64,000 bases of DNA from Neptuniibacter marinus (lineage in GTDB: Bacteria; Pseudomonadota; Gammaproteobacteria; Pseudomonadales; Balneatricaceae). Position 1 is the first letter of the stretch, and each line of letters starts with the position of its first letter. The stretch lies in the NCBI RefSeq assembly GCF_001597725.1, contig NZ_LUTR01000014.1, forward strand, positions 1 to 64,000, written 5' to 3'. The notes beneath the pieces were generated by a model. It was not told the origin of the DNA and made no database searches. It saw only the letters and a list, made by a program, of their open reading frames with translations. Shown piece by piece: positions 26,233 to 35,910 of this stretch. A program made the position numbers and the translations under genes.

Positions 26233-27441
26233 GTGGAAAACGTCAATAGCGCTGTAGAGACGCTAGTCCAAAGTTCGAATACTTTATTTATCTTAATGGG
26301 CGCGATCATGGTGTTTGCCATGCATGCGGGTTTTGCCTTTTTAGAGGTAGGAACGGTTCGTCATAAAAACCAAGTGAATGCGCTGGTTAAAATTTTGACT
26401 GACTTTGCTTTCTCGGCGATGGCCTATTTCTTTATCGGCTATTGGGTTGCTTACGGTGTTACCTTTTTCTCTCCTGCATCTGAGCTGGCAACAAATAACG
26501 GTTATGAGCTGGTTAAGTTCTTCTTTTTGATGACTTTTGCTGCGGCTATTCCTGCAATCGTCTCTGGTGGTATTGCAGAGCGCGCTAAATTTTGGCCTTT
26601 CTTGTTGGCATCTTCGTTGATTGTTGCGTTTGTCTATCCGTTTTTTGAAGGGGTTATTTGGAACGGTAATTTTGGTTTTCAGGATTGGCTAGAGGCTAGT
26701 TTTGGTGCTGCTTTCCATGATTTTGCTGGGTCTGTGGTCGTGCATGGTATGGGTGGCTGGTTAGCGCTTGTTGCTGTCGTGATGTTGGGTATACGTAATG
26801 GGCGTTACAAAGGCGGGCGTTTAGTGGCCTTTCCTCCATCGAATATCCCCTTTTTGGCCTTGGGTTCTTGGATTTTATGTATTGGTTGGTTTGGTTTTAA
26901 TGTGATGTCGGCCCAGACAATGGATGGTATTTCAGGACTGGTTGCTGTAAATACCTTGATGGCTATGGTGGGTGGCATCATTACGGCTCTGATTTTTGGT
27001 CGGAATGACCCTGGTTTTATTCATAACGGCCCCTTGGCAGGCTTAGTTGCCGTTTGTGCTGGGTCTGATGTTCTGCATCCTATGGGTTCTTTGGTTGTAG
27101 GGGCGATTGCAGGGGTTATTTTTGTGGGTTTATTTACCATTCAGCAGAATAAGTGGAAGATTGATGATGTGCTGGGTGTATGGCCGCTTCATGGCGTTTG
27201 TGGTGCTTGGGGTGGTATCGCTGTCGGTATTTTGGGGTCTGAGTCGCTGGGAGGGCTAGGTGGTGTGAGTTTGACCTCTCAAGTGATTGGTACTGGGGCG
27301 GGTATTTTGGTTGCTGTTGTTGGTGGTGTTGTTGTTTATGGTGCTATTAAGTTGCTGTTAGGACTTCGGCTGACGCAAGAGGAAGAGTATAACGGTGCAG
27401 ATTTGAGTATTCATAAGATTGAATCTACGTCTGATGCTTGA
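26233..27441 (+). CDS. amt: Ammonium transporter
   Basis: Amt/MEP/Rh channel for NH4+/NH3 in the inner membrane, about 11 hydrophobic segments in 402 aa. Both pore histidines are visible in the motifs VVVHGMGGW and WPLHGVCGAWGG. The start is GTG at 26233, seven bases after AGGAG; a longer in-frame opening to 26194 would lack this site. The protein begins directly in the periplasmic N-terminal region without an evident cleaved signal peptide. No glnK gene lies next to it, unlike the common glnK-amtB operon. A strong terminator follows. Confidence 0.95.
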   Translation: MENVNSAVETLVQSSNTLFILMGAIMVFAMHAGFAFLEVGTVRHKNQVNALVKILTDFAFSAMAYFFIGYWVAYGVTFFSPASELATNNGYELVKFFFLMTFAAAIPAIVSGGIAERAKFWPFLLASSLIVAFVYPFFEGVIWNGNFGFQDWLEASFGAAFHDFAGSVVVHGMGGWLALVAVVMLGIRNGRYKGGRLVAFPPSNIPFLALGSWILCIGWFGFNVMSAQTMDGISGLVAVNTLMAMVGGIITALIFGRNDPGFIHNGPLAGLVAVCAGSDVLHPMGSLVVGAIAGVIFVGLFTIQQNKWKIDDVLGVWPLHGVCGAWGGIAVGILGSESLGGLGGVSLTSQVIGTGAGILVAVVGGVVVYGAIKLLLGLRLTQEEEYNGADLSIHKIESTSDA

Positions 27442-27510
27442 GTTGTGTGTGTCGTTCGCTGAGATGTGGTTAATTGGTCTAATTTAGAGTGGCACGTACT
27501 GTGTTGAATA

Positions 27511-27538
27511 AAAAACCGAGCCTAGGCTCGGTTTTTTT
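27511..27538 (+). terminator. Rho-independent terminator of amt
   Basis: Perfect palindrome ACCGAGCCTAGGCTCGGT (27515-27532), preceded by five A and followed by seven T, so it could act in both directions. Confidence 0.92.
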
Positions 27539-27804
27539 GTGTCATCATGATGCTTGTCTCTTTGCTTATCTGTGTCTTGGGTGATGTTGTGATACTAAAT
27601 CATGTATCGCGTCTTTTGTCAGGGTTGTACTGGGTTTTCTATCGACAGCTTGGCTGTCCATATTGTTCGGCTAGAAAGCAGAGAAGGGTGGCTTGGTGAA
27701 GGTGCTGGTGGGTTTGTTGCTACGGGGTGAGCTCTTTTGTGCGTTCGGGTCTATGTGTTGGGGTAGGAGAGTGCGTTGGTTCTGTGTAGATAGTGTAGAT
27801 ACAA
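27539..27804. other. G/T-rich intergenic stretch between two terminators
   Basis: About 265 bases bounded by the amt terminator and the gltA terminator. It is visibly richer in G and T than the neighbouring intergenic DNA. The best frame is a 42-codon plus-strand one from 27602 to 27730 with no ribosome site, which I do not accept as a gene. No repeat or RNA fold is obvious. Confidence 0.4.
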
Positions 27805-27828
27805 AAAAGCCGCATATATGCGGCTTTT
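27803..27828 (-). terminator. Rho-independent terminator of gltA
   Basis: Stem AAAAGCCGCA/TGCGGCTTTT around TATA, spanning 27805-27828. Read on the minus strand it is followed by a T run (the A run at 27803-27808), 26 bases after the gltA stop. Confidence 0.88.
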
Positions 27829-27853
27829 GTTAAGTGGCTGTGCGCGTTAGGGT

Positions 27854-29131
27854 TTAGCCTGGGTATTTGCGCTGCACGGGGCCGGTATATAATTGGCGTG
27901 GGCGACCAATTTTGTTCGGGCTGCTGTGGAACTCGCTCCAGTGGGAGATCCAGCCGATTGTACGAGACAATGCGAAGATAACAGTGAACATGTTGGTTGG
28001 GATGCCAATCGCTTTTAAAATGATGCCAGAATAGAAGTCTACGTTTGGATAGAGTTTACGTTCTACAAAGTATTCATCTTCTAGGGCGATCTGCTCTAAG
28101 CGTTTGGCGATGCGTAGTAACGGATCGTTTTCGATACCGAGTTCTGCAAGTACTTCGTCACATGCTTTCTTCATAACTTTGGCGCGAGGGTCGAAGTTAC
28201 GGTAAACACGGTGGCCGAAGCCCATTAGGCGGAACGGATCGTTCGGATCTTTCGCTTTAGCAACAAATTCTTCGATGTTAGATTCATCACCAATTTCTTC
28301 AAGCATTGTTAGTACGGCTTCGTTGGCACCGCCGTGAGCAGGCCCCCAAAGTGCTGCGATGCCTGATGCGATACATGCAAATGGGTTAGCACCGGATGAG
28401 CCAGCAAGGCGAACAGTAGACGTAGAGGCATTTTGCTCATGGTCTGCATGAAGTACGAAGATGCGATCCATTGCTTTTTCAAGGACAGGATTTACTTGGT
28501 ACTCTTCGCAAGGTGTGCCAAACATCATTTGCAGGAAGTTGCCTGCATAGCTCAAGTCGTTACGTGGGTACATAAACGGCTGGCCATTCGAATATTTGAA
28601 ACACATAGCTGCGATGGTTGGCATTTTTGCGATTAGGCGGTATGCACAAACTTCGCGATGGTGCTGATTATCGATATCAAGAGAATCGTGATAAAACGAT
28701 GATAACGCGCCTACAACACCGCACATGATCGCCATTGGGTGGGCGTCGCGGCGGAAACCATTATAGAAATGGTTAAGTTGTTCGTGAACCATAGTATGGC
28801 TCTTGACCGTTTTAACAAAAGTCTCTTTTTGCTCAGGTGTTGGTAGTTCACCATTAAGAAGCAGGAAGCACACTTCCATGTAGTCAGATTTTTCTGCTAA
28901 TTCATCAATTGGGTAGCCGCCGTGCAGAAGCACGCCTTTGCCGCCATCAATAAATGTAATGCTGGAGTCGCACGCTGCGGTAGATACAAAACCAGGATCG
29001 TAGGTAAACAAGCCTTTACCGGTCAGTGGACGGACATCAATTACATCAGGACCTAAAGTGCCGGAGTAAACTGGCAATTCAATAGTTCCTTCCATGCCAT
29101 CGACCGTCAAATGTGCTTTCTTATCAGCCAT
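27854..29131 (-). CDS. gltA: Citrate synthase, type II
   Basis: Condenses oxaloacetate and acetyl-CoA, the entry reaction of the TCA cycle. At 425 aa it is the hexameric NADH-sensitive gram-negative type. Catalytic segments include [10 protein letters not shown], the [11 protein letters not shown] histidine region and [15 protein letters not shown]. The start has TAGGAGCC upstream on the minus strand. It is divergent from sdhCDAB, the same arrangement as in E. coli, and has a strong promoter at 29221-29248. Confidence 0.98.
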   Translation of the reverse strand: MADKKAHLTVDGMEGTIELPVYSGTLGPDVIDVRPLTGKGLFTYDPGFVSTAACDSSITFIDGGKGVLLHGGYPIDELAEKSDYMEVCFLLLNGELPTPEQKETFVKTVKSHTMVHEQLNHFYNGFRRDAHPMAIMCGVVGALSSFYHDSLDIDNQHHREVCAYRLIAKMPTIAAMCFKYSNGQPFMYPRNDLSYAGNFLQMMFGTPCEEYQVNPVLEKAMDRIFVLHADHEQNASTSTVRLAGSSGANPFACIASGIAALWGPAHGGANEAVLTMLEEIGDESNIEEFVAKAKDPNDPFRLMGFGHRVYRNFDPRAKVMKKACDEVLAELGIENDPLLRIAKRLEQIALEDEYFVERKLYPNVDFYSGIILKAIGIPTNMFTVIFALSRTIGWISHWSEFHSSPNKIGRPRQLYTGPVQRKYPG

Positions 29132-29220
29132 TAAAAGGCTCCTATCATTATGTTTTAGTTCTATTCTGATTTACTGCTAACCAGATCTAAGAGTCTTGGC
29201 CCGATAAATTGGACCCCCAC

Positions 29221-29248
29221 AATATAGAGTGTGAAAAAAGTTTGTCAA
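29221..29248 (-). promoter_or_regulatory. Sigma-70 promoter of gltA
   Basis: On the minus strand TTGACA (29248-29243) is separated by 16 bases from TATATT (29226-29221). The -35 is perfect and the -10 matches five of six. The expected start near 29214 gives a leader of about 80 bases. Confidence 0.7.
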
Positions 29249-29394
29249 TCCGATCAAGCGGGATAATTATCGCAATGCAGCAAATTGTAAGCGTTTTTAA
29301 CAGGAAACGGGTTGTGACTGAATTATCATTTGGTTGTACGACTTTTTATATGCCTGTTTTTGCTAGACAAAAGGCGAAGGTTGCCGTGTTTGCA

Positions 29395-29423
29395 TTGTAA
29401 TATCGAGGTGAAATGCTTATACT
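29395..29423 (+). promoter_or_regulatory. Sigma-70 promoter of sdhCDAB
   Basis: TTGTAA (29395-29400), a 17-base spacer and TATACT (29418-29423). The expected start near 29430 gives a leader of about 130 bases before sdhC. Confidence 0.55.
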
Positions 29424-29562
29424 CTCGCCCCGAAGTTTGTCTCTACATTGTACTTCTAGTGGAGTTGATATGTAGGTTTAAGCTTGTGGAGCGAGGTACT
29501 TATCTTCAACACTTCCGAGCAACCGAGCCCTGCAAAGGGGCCGCAAAGTGTGAACAAGAGCC

Positions 29563-29940
29563 GTGAATAAGAAAAGACCTGTAAACTTAGATCTTCGAAC
29601 AATCAAACAGCCGCTTCCGGCGATTACTTCTATTCTGCATCGTGCAACAGGTGTGGCGCTATTTTTTGGTGCCGTGTTTGCGATCTATGCATTAGGGTTA
29701 TCCTTGGAATCTGAAGCTGGCTTCAATGAAGCAGTTGATATGTTTGAAAATGGCTTCATTGCGAAGCTTATTGCGTGGGGAAGTGTATCAGCTCTGCTGT
29801 ATCACTTCTTCGCGGGCATAAAACACCTGGTAATGGACTTTGGCTACTGTGAAGAATTAGACAGTGGTTTATTGGCAGCAAAAGTGACCTTAGGTCTAGC
29901 TGCAGCAGCAGTCCTCATTTCGGGAGTATGGATATGGTAA
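29563..29940 (+). CDS. sdhC: Succinate dehydrogenase cytochrome b556 subunit
   Basis: Membrane anchor of complex II carrying haem b and the quinone site. Three transmembrane helices in 125 aa; the SILHRATG motif (about 21-28) and the haem-ligand region YHFFAGIKHLVMD (about 85-97) are conserved. The start is GTG at 29563; its ribosome site is weak (AAGAG very close). The reading frame overlaps sdhD by 13 bases, indicating coupled translation. Confidence 0.95.
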   Translation: MNKKRPVNLDLRTIKQPLPAITSILHRATGVALFFGAVFAIYALGLSLESEAGFNEAVDMFENGFIAKLIAWGSVSALLYHFFAGIKHLVMDFGYCEELDSGLLAAKVTLGLAAAAVLISGVWIW

Positions 29941-30281
29941 CTAGTATTACTAGCTTTGGTCGTAGCGGCCTTTATGATTGGATGGTACAGCGTGTAACTG
30001 CTGTAATCCTAGCGTGCTACACCGTATTTATGATTGGTTATCTGGCGTTTGGCGCTGAATTGACTTACGACATGTGGACGGAGCTTTTTCAGTGTACAGC
30101 GATGCGTATCTTTACCCTGCTAACACTGTTGTCCTTTGCCGCACATGTTTGGATTGGTATGTGGTCAGTGTCTACTGATTATATTAAACCGACCGGTATG
30201 CGTTTTGTGTTTCAGTCTGTTACTGGCCTGCTGACGTTTGTATACGTTGCGTGGGGCATCCAGATTTTGTGGGGTATTTAA
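29928..30281 (+). CDS. sdhD: Succinate dehydrogenase membrane anchor subunit
   Basis: Second hydrophobic anchor of complex II, 117 aa with three transmembrane helices. The family signatures are DWMVQRVTAVILACY (quinone-side) and the HVWIGMWSVSTDYIK segment with the second haem-side histidine. It overlaps sdhC; an alternative ATG two codons later (29934) is possible. It is followed three bases later by sdhA. Confidence 0.94.
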   Translation: MDMVTSITSFGRSGLYDWMVQRVTAVILACYTVFMIGYLAFGAELTYDMWTELFQCTAMRIFTLLTLLSFAAHVWIGMWSVSTDYIKPTGMRFVFQSVTGLLTFVYVAWGIQILWGI

Positions 30282-30284
30282 ACT

Positions 30285-32057
30285 ATGTCTAAACTACGTA
30301 CGCTTACTTTCGACGCAATTGTTGTCGGTGGCGGTGGTGCAGGCATGCGTGCCGCACTTCAGCTTGCACAGAGTGGCTTGAACACTGCTTGTGTAACAAA
30401 AGTATTCCCAACGCGTTCTCACACTGTGTCTGCACAGGGTGGTATTACTTGTGCTATCGCAAGTAATGATCCAAATGATGATTGGCGTTGGCACATGTAC
30501 GATACCGTTAAAGGTTCTGATTATATCGGTGACCAAGACGCGATCGAATATATGTGTTCTGTTGGCCCTCAGGCGGTATTTGAGTTAGACCATATGGGTC
30601 TGCCTTTTTCTCGTACTGAAACAGGTCGTATTTATCAGCGTCCATTCGGTGGTCAATCCAAAAATTTTGGTGAAGGTGGTCAGGCTGCTCGTACATGTGC
30701 TGCAGCAGACCGTACAGGTCATGCACTGCTTCATGCGCTTTATCAGGGCAATATGAAAGCAGGTACTACCTTTTTAAACGAATGGTATGCGGTTGATCTT
30801 GTTAAAAATGATGACGGTGCGGTTGTTGGTTGTATCGCTATCTGTATTGAAACAGGTGAAACTGTTTATATTAAGGCTAAAGCTACCGTTCTAGCGACCG
30901 GTGGTGCAGGCCGTATCTATTCTTCTACTACTAACGCTCTTATCAATACTGGTGACGGTATGGGTATGTCTCTGCGTGCAGGTGTTCCTGCCCAAGACAT
31001 GGAGATGTGGCAGTTCCATCCAACCGGTATTGCGGGCGCAGGTGTGCTAGTAACTGAAGGTTGTCGTGGTGAAGGTGGGTACCTGATCAACAAAGACGGC
31101 GAGCGATTTATGGAGCGTTATGCACCAAATGCTAAAGATTTAGCAGGTCGTGATGTTGTTGCACGCTCCATGATTCTAGAAATTCTAGAAGGTCGTGGTT
31201 GTGGTGAAGATGGTGATCACGTTTACCTTAAAATGGATCACTTGGGTGAAGAGGTTCTTCATTCTCGTCTTCCTGGTATCTGTGAGTTGTCCAAAACGTT
31301 TGCGGCGACAGATCCTGTTGTTAAGCCAATTCCGGTTGTGCCAACTTGTCACTACCAGATGGGTGGTGTAGCTACCAATATCGGTGGTCAAGCAATTGCG
31401 CCGGATGCTGAGGGTAATGACCATATTGTTGACGGTCTTTATGCTTGTGGTGAAGTTGCATGTGTATCTGTGCATGGTGCAAACCGCCTAGGTGGTAACT
31501 CTCTACTTGATCTGGTTGTCTTTGGTCGTGCTGCTGGTATGCAGATCGAACAACAGATGCGCGATGGCTATGAAGTTAAGAATGCTACTGAAGAAAATAT
31601 CGAAGAAGCTATGGCTCGTTTGAATCGCCTGAACAATTCAACAGGTGGTGAGAGTGTTGCTGATGTTCGTAAAGAACTACAGAGCACGATGCAGCTATAC
31701 TTCGGTGTATTCCGTGATGGCGAAAGTATGCAGAAAGGTCTGAAGCTGCTTGAAGGAATTCGAGAGAAGATCAATAACTTGCATCTTGAAGATAAGAGTC
31801 AGGCATTTAATACGGCGCGTATTGAAGCACTTGAATTGGAAAACCTATTTGAAGTTGCTGAAGCTACAGCTATTGCTGCAGAGATCCGTAAAGAATCTCG
31901 TGGCGCGCATGCGCGTAACGATTATACTGAACGTGATGATGAGAACTGGCTGTGTCACTCGGTTTATTTCCCGGGTGAGAAAGAGGTTCGTAAGCGTGCA
32001 GTAAACTTTGCGCCTAAGACAATGGAACCATTCCCACCTAAAATTCGTACTTACTAA
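30285..32057 (+). CDS. sdhA: Succinate dehydrogenase flavoprotein subunit
   Basis: FAD subunit oxidising succinate to fumarate on the inner face of the membrane. The dinucleotide fold [11 protein letters not shown] is near residue 17, the FAD-linking histidine is in [11 protein letters not shown] (about 45-55), and the substrate/catalytic segments include [17 protein letters not shown] and [10 protein letters not shown]. At 590 aa it has the usual length. Confidence 0.98.
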   Translation: MSKLRTLTFDAIVVGGGGAGMRAALQLAQSGLNTACVTKVFPTRSHTVSAQGGITCAIASNDPNDDWRWHMYDTVKGSDYIGDQDAIEYMCSVGPQAVFELDHMGLPFSRTETGRIYQRPFGGQSKNFGEGGQAARTCAAADRTGHALLHALYQGNMKAGTTFLNEWYAVDLVKNDDGAVVGCIAICIETGETVYIKAKATVLATGGAGRIYSSTTNALINTGDGMGMSLRAGVPAQDMEMWQFHPTGIAGAGVLVTEGCRGEGGYLINKDGERFMERYAPNAKDLAGRDVVARSMILEILEGRGCGEDGDHVYLKMDHLGEEVLHSRLPGICELSKTFAATDPVVKPIPVVPTCHYQMGGVATNIGGQAIAPDAEGNDHIVDGLYACGEVACVSVHGANRLGGNSLLDLVVFGRAAGMQIEQQMRDGYEVKNATEENIEEAMARLNRLNNSTGGESVADVRKELQSTMQLYFGVFRDGESMQKGLKLLEGIREKINNLHLEDKSQAFNTARIEALELENLFEVAEATAIAAEIRKESRGAHARNDYTERDDENWLCHSVYFPGEKEVRKRAVNFAPKTMEPFPPKIRTY

Positions 32058-32069
32058 GGAGCTTCTATC

Positions 32070-32774
32070 ATGTTGGTTAGTGTATATCGCTACAATCCTG
32101 AGACAGATGATGCTCCTTACATGCAGGATATCCATATCGATATTCCTGGTGGTAAGGACATCATGGTTCTTGATCTTTTGCAGTTGTTGAAAGATAAAGA
32201 TCCATCAATGGCTTATCGTCGCTCATGCCGTGAAGGTGTGTGTGGTTCTGATGGTATGAACATGAATGGCGTTAATGGCCTTGCATGTATCACGCCGTTG
32301 TCTGCTGTTGTTAAAGATGACAAGTTGGTATTGCGCCCACTTCCAGGTCTTCCGGTTATTCGTGATTTGGTTGTTGATATGGGTCAGTTCTACAAAGCAT
32401 ATGAGAAGATCAAGCCTTTCTTGATCAACGATACACCACCGCCAGCAATCGAGCGCTTACAGTCGCCCGAAGATCGTGCTGAGCTGGATGGTTTGTATGA
32501 ATGTATTCTTTGTGCCTGCTGTTCTACTGCTTGCCCATCTTTTTGGTGGAATCCAGATAAATTCATTGGTCCATCGGGTTTGCTTCAGGCATACCGCTTC
32601 TTGGCTGATAGCCGAGATACTGCGACCCGTGAACGTTTGGCTGATTTGGATGATCCGTTCAGCGTATTCCGCTGCCACGGTATCATGAACTGTGTTGCGG
32701 TTTGTCCTAAAGGGCTTAACCCAACTAAGGCAATCGGAAAAATCCGGAATATGTTGCTCTCTCAGGCGACTTAA
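32070..32774 (+). CDS. sdhB: Succinate dehydrogenase iron-sulphur subunit
   Basis: Electron-transfer subunit with three clusters. The 2Fe-2S site is CREGVCGSDG with Asp in the third-ligand position, as I recall also in E. coli SdhB; the 4Fe-4S and 3Fe-4S sites are CILCACCSTACPS and CHGIMNCVAVCPKGLNP. 234 aa, with AAGGAGC before the ATG. It ends the sdh transcript at a strong terminator. Confidence 0.98.
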   Translation: MLVSVYRYNPETDDAPYMQDIHIDIPGGKDIMVLDLLQLLKDKDPSMAYRRSCREGVCGSDGMNMNGVNGLACITPLSAVVKDDKLVLRPLPGLPVIRDLVVDMGQFYKAYEKIKPFLINDTPPPAIERLQSPEDRAELDGLYECILCACCSTACPSFWWNPDKFIGPSGLLQAYRFLADSRDTATRERLADLDDPFSVFRCHGIMNCVAVCPKGLNPTKAIGKIRNMLLSQAT

Positions 32775-32782
32775 GTCTAAGA

Positions 32783-32811
32783 AAACGGTGCCATTGGGCA
32801 CCGTTTTTTTT
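32783..32811 (+). terminator. Rho-independent terminator of sdhCDAB
   Basis: AAACGGTGCC/GGCACCGTTT stem with ATTG loop (32783-32806) and a T run. It separates sdh from suc, so sucA needs its own promoter in the 210 bases that follow or partial read-through. Confidence 0.92.
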
Positions 32812-33020
32812 GTTCAGACAAAAAAATAATATTTTTGTAAAAAAATTACTATATTCGCATAAAGAATTATTAAAGGTTGAGCATAAAAGCTTTACTATAG
32901 TACTCCCGAGACAGTAGTTACTGTTTGATCGGGTGAATGAAGGTAACTCAAAGAGGGGCGATATCTCGTCGGATGATCCCGACAGAATCGACAGAGCCTC
33001 CAGAGCCAGGGTGATCAAGA

Positions 33021-35852
33021 ATGCAAGAAAGCATCATGGATCTCATGTGGAAGAATGCACATCTATATGGTGGCAATCTTTCCTACGTTGAAGAACTGTA
33101 TGAAACATACCTAATGGACCCTAATGGGGTTCCTCAGGAGTGGAGAGAAGAGTTTGATCGTTTACCTAAGGTAGGCGATAACCTAACGCAGGATGTACCC
33201 CATTCGGCTATTAGGGAACATTTTCTTTACTTATCAAAAAACCAGAAGCGAGCAGCACCGGTTTCTGCGAGTTCAGTGAGTTCTGAACACGAGAAAAAGC
33301 AGGTCCGTGTGTTGCGAATGATTAACGCATACCGTGTACGAGGACATCAGATTGCGAACATCGATCCGTTAGGGATGATGCAACGTGAAGATGTGCCCGA
33401 TTTGGATCTGCGCTTTCATGAGCTTTCAGAAGCAGATTACGACACAACTTTCCAGCTGGGATCTCTGTTCTTCGGACCAGAAGAGGCGCCCCTTAAAGAT
33501 ATTGTTGCGGATCTAAAGAAAACTTACTGTTCAACAGTAGGTGCTGAGTATATGCATATTGTTGATACTCAGGAAAAACGTTGGTTGCAGTCTCGGATAG
33601 AACCTGTGCGTTCCCATCCAGAAGCGCCGATCGAAAAGAAAAAGATGATTCTAGAGCGCTTAACAGCGGCTGAAGGTCTAGAAAAGTATTTAGGTTCACG
33701 CTATGCCGGGGCTAAACGCTTCGGTCTTGAAGGTGGTGAATCAATGATCGTTGCCTTAAATACGTTGATACAACGTGCAGGTAAGCAAGGCGCGAAAGAG
33801 GTTGTTATTGGGATGGCTCACCGTGGCCGTCTTAATACCTTGGTGAACATTTTTGGTAAGAGCCCCTCTGAACTTTTTGACGAATTTGAAGGCAAGAAAA
33901 CCTTAGATACATCAGGTGATGTAAAGTACCACCAAGGTTTTTCCTCAAATGTTGAGACGGGTGGAGGGGAGGTGCACATTGCGATGGCCTTTAACCCATC
34001 CCATCTTGAGATCTCTGCGCCTGTTGTCGAAGGGTCTGTACGTGCACGTCAAGATCGCCGCGAAGACCTTATAGGTAACACTGTTGTGCCCGTAAACATC
34101 CATGGTGACCAAGCATTCTGTGGTCAAGGTGTTGTTATGGAGACATTCCAAATGTCTCAGACCCGTGCTTATAAAACGGGTGGTACAATTCACATTGTTG
34201 TCAATAACCAAGTTGGTTTTACAACATCGAAGCAAGAAGATTCTCGTTCTACTGAATATTCTACTGATGTAGCGAAGATGATTCAGGCACCTATTTTCCA
34301 TGTTAATGGTGATGATCCTGAAGCGGTTCGTTTTGTAACTCAGTTAGCGGTTGATTACCGTAACGAATTTAAGAAAGACGTGGTTATCGATCTTTTCTGC
34401 TACCGTCGTCGTGGTCATAACGAAGCGGATGAGCCATCTGGTACTCAGCCGTTGATGTATGCACAGATTAAGAAACAAGCGACGACACGTGAACTTTATG
34501 CTCAAAAACTTATTTCTGAAGGTGTTGTTACATCTGAAGAAAGTAAAGCATTGGAAAAAGAGTATCGTAAGCTGCTAGAAAACGGTGAGCATACAGTTAA
34601 GTCTCTTATTCATGAGCCTAATACTGAGTTGTTTGTAGACTGGAAGCCTTATCTTGGACATGCGTGGTCTTTTGACTGTGAAACTAAGGTGGATTATAAG
34701 TTACTGCAGGAGCTGGGCGATAAGATTTGCGTAATTCCTGAAGGCTTTGTGGTTCAGCGCCAAGTCCAGAAAATCATAGATGACCGCAAGCGCATGGCGC
34801 ATGGCGCTATGGAGCTGAACTGGGGTATGGCTGAATCTTTGGCTTATGCAACGATCTTGGCTGAAGGTCACCCTGTTCGTCTTACTGGTCAAGATGTTGG
34901 GCGTGGTACATTCTCACATCGACATGCTGTACTACATGACCAGAAAACGGCAGATACCTTCCTGCCTTTGCAAAACCTTTCTGAAGAGCAGCCTTCATTA
35001 ACCTTGCATGATTCTTTCTTGTCTGAGGAAGCGGTGCTTGCGTTTGAATATGGTTATTCAACGACTATGCCGAATGCGTTAGTCATTTGGGAAGCTCAGT
35101 TTGGTGATTTTGCCAATGGCGCACAAGTTGTAATTGATCAGTTTATTACATCAGGTGAGCATAAGTGGCAGCGTTTGTGTGGTTTGACAATGCTTCTGCC
35201 CCATGGCTTTGAAGGTCAAGGGCCTGAGCATTCATCCGCACGTTTAGAACGTTATCTGCAGCTTTGTGCTGAGCACAATATTCAGGTTTGTACGCCAACG
35301 ACACCGGCACAAATTTTCCATCTGCTACGTCGTCAGGTGATACGCCCTCTACGTAAGCCACTAATTATTATGTCTCCGAAAAGTTTGCTTAGGCATAAAC
35401 AGGCTACATCTACACTTGAAGAACTTTCCGAAGGTAGTTTCTTACCGGTTATCAGTGAAACAGATTCGCTTGATCCAAAGAAAGTTAAGCGTTTGGTTCT
35501 TTGTGGAGGTAAGGTTTATTACGATCTTTATAACCGTCGTGCGGAACTGGAAAAAGACGATGTGGCAATTGTTCGTATCGAGCAGCTATATCCATTCCCT
35601 GAAGATGCGTTGAAAGAAGCGATGGCTCCTTTTACAAACCTTGAGACTGCTGTTTGGTGTCAGGAAGAGCCAATGAACCAAGGTGCATGGTACTCAATGC
35701 AGCATCATATGCGCCACGTTCTTAATATTCATGATAGTAAATTGCACCTGGAAGGCGTTGCTCGTCCAGCGTCTGCGGCACCAGCAGTTGGATATCTATC
35801 TGTCCATGCTGAGCAGCAAGAAGCATTAGTAAATGAAGCTATTAACGGTTGA
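33021..35852 (+). CDS. sucA: 2-oxoglutarate dehydrogenase E1 component
   Basis: Thiamine-diphosphate decarboxylase of the 2-oxoglutarate dehydrogenase complex. The N-terminal segment (MDLMWKNAHLYGGNLSYVEELY) is typical for binding E2; later motifs are GMAHRGRLNTL, VNIHGDQAFCGQG and YRRRGHNEADEP for ThDP/metal, and TGQDVGRGTFSHRH in the transketolase-like half. 943 aa, normal length. It opens the sucAB-lpdA-sucCD block. Confidence 0.98.
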   Translation: MQESIMDLMWKNAHLYGGNLSYVEELYETYLMDPNGVPQEWREEFDRLPKVGDNLTQDVPHSAIREHFLYLSKNQKRAAPVSASSVSSEHEKKQVRVLRMINAYRVRGHQIANIDPLGMMQREDVPDLDLRFHELSEADYDTTFQLGSLFFGPEEAPLKDIVADLKKTYCSTVGAEYMHIVDTQEKRWLQSRIEPVRSHPEAPIEKKKMILERLTAAEGLEKYLGSRYAGAKRFGLEGGESMIVALNTLIQRAGKQGAKEVVIGMAHRGRLNTLVNIFGKSPSELFDEFEGKKTLDTSGDVKYHQGFSSNVETGGGEVHIAMAFNPSHLEISAPVVEGSVRARQDRREDLIGNTVVPVNIHGDQAFCGQGVVMETFQMSQTRAYKTGGTIHIVVNNQVGFTTSKQEDSRSTEYSTDVAKMIQAPIFHVNGDDPEAVRFVTQLAVDYRNEFKKDVVIDLFCYRRRGHNEADEPSGTQPLMYAQIKKQATTRELYAQKLISEGVVTSEESKALEKEYRKLLENGEHTVKSLIHEPNTELFVDWKPYLGHAWSFDCETKVDYKLLQELGDKICVIPEGFVVQRQVQKIIDDRKRMAHGAMELNWGMAESLAYATILAEGHPVRLTGQDVGRGTFSHRHAVLHDQKTADTFLPLQNLSEEQPSLTLHDSFLSEEAVLAFEYGYSTTMPNALVIWEAQFGDFANGAQVVIDQFITSGEHKWQRLCGLTMLLPHGFEGQGPEHSSARLERYLQLCAEHNIQVCTPTTPAQIFHLLRRQVIRPLRKPLIIMSPKSLLRHKQATSTLEELSEGSFLPVISETDSLDPKKVKRLVLCGGKVYYDLYNRRAELEKDDVAIVRIEQLYPFPEDALKEAMAPFTNLETAVWCQEEPMNQGAWYSMQHHMRHVLNIHDSKLHLEGVARPASAAPAVGYLSVHAEQQEALVNEAING

Positions 35853-35885
35853 TCAGGCGATTAACCATAATTTTTAATCGCCTGA
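35853..35885 (+). promoter_or_regulatory. Perfect 12-bp stem-loop between sucA and sucB
   Basis: TCAGGCGATTAA (35853-35864) and TTAATCGCCTGA (35874-35885) form an uninterrupted 12-bp stem with a nine-base loop, beginning at the first base after the sucA stop. No T tract follows on either strand, so it is more likely an RNA-stability or processing element than a terminator. Confidence 0.7.
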
Positions 35886-35910
35886 CGGTGATAACGATAA
35901 AGGAAAAAAT

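Larger units (their letters stand above)
29132..29562. other. gltA/sdhC divergent regulatory region
   Basis: 431 bases with no convincing gene; two short plus-strand frames lack ribosome sites and family similarity. It contains the two promoters listed here, a GATAATTATC palindrome near 29259 between them, and a small GCCC/GGGC hairpin just ahead of sdhC (about 29527-29541). The region is a natural place for control of TCA-cycle genes. Confidence 0.6.

Noticed and set aside
27602-27730. 42-codon frame between amt and gltA
   Set aside because: No ribosome site, and placed between two terminators with no promoter seen.
29209-29566. Two short plus-strand frames in the gltA-sdhC gap
   Set aside because: They overlap clear promoter elements, have no ribosome sites and resemble no family.
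32834-32862. Possible sucA promoter TTGTAA-17-CATAAA
   Set aside because: Only four of six matches in each hexamer in very AT-rich DNA; several equal alternatives exist, so it was not listed.
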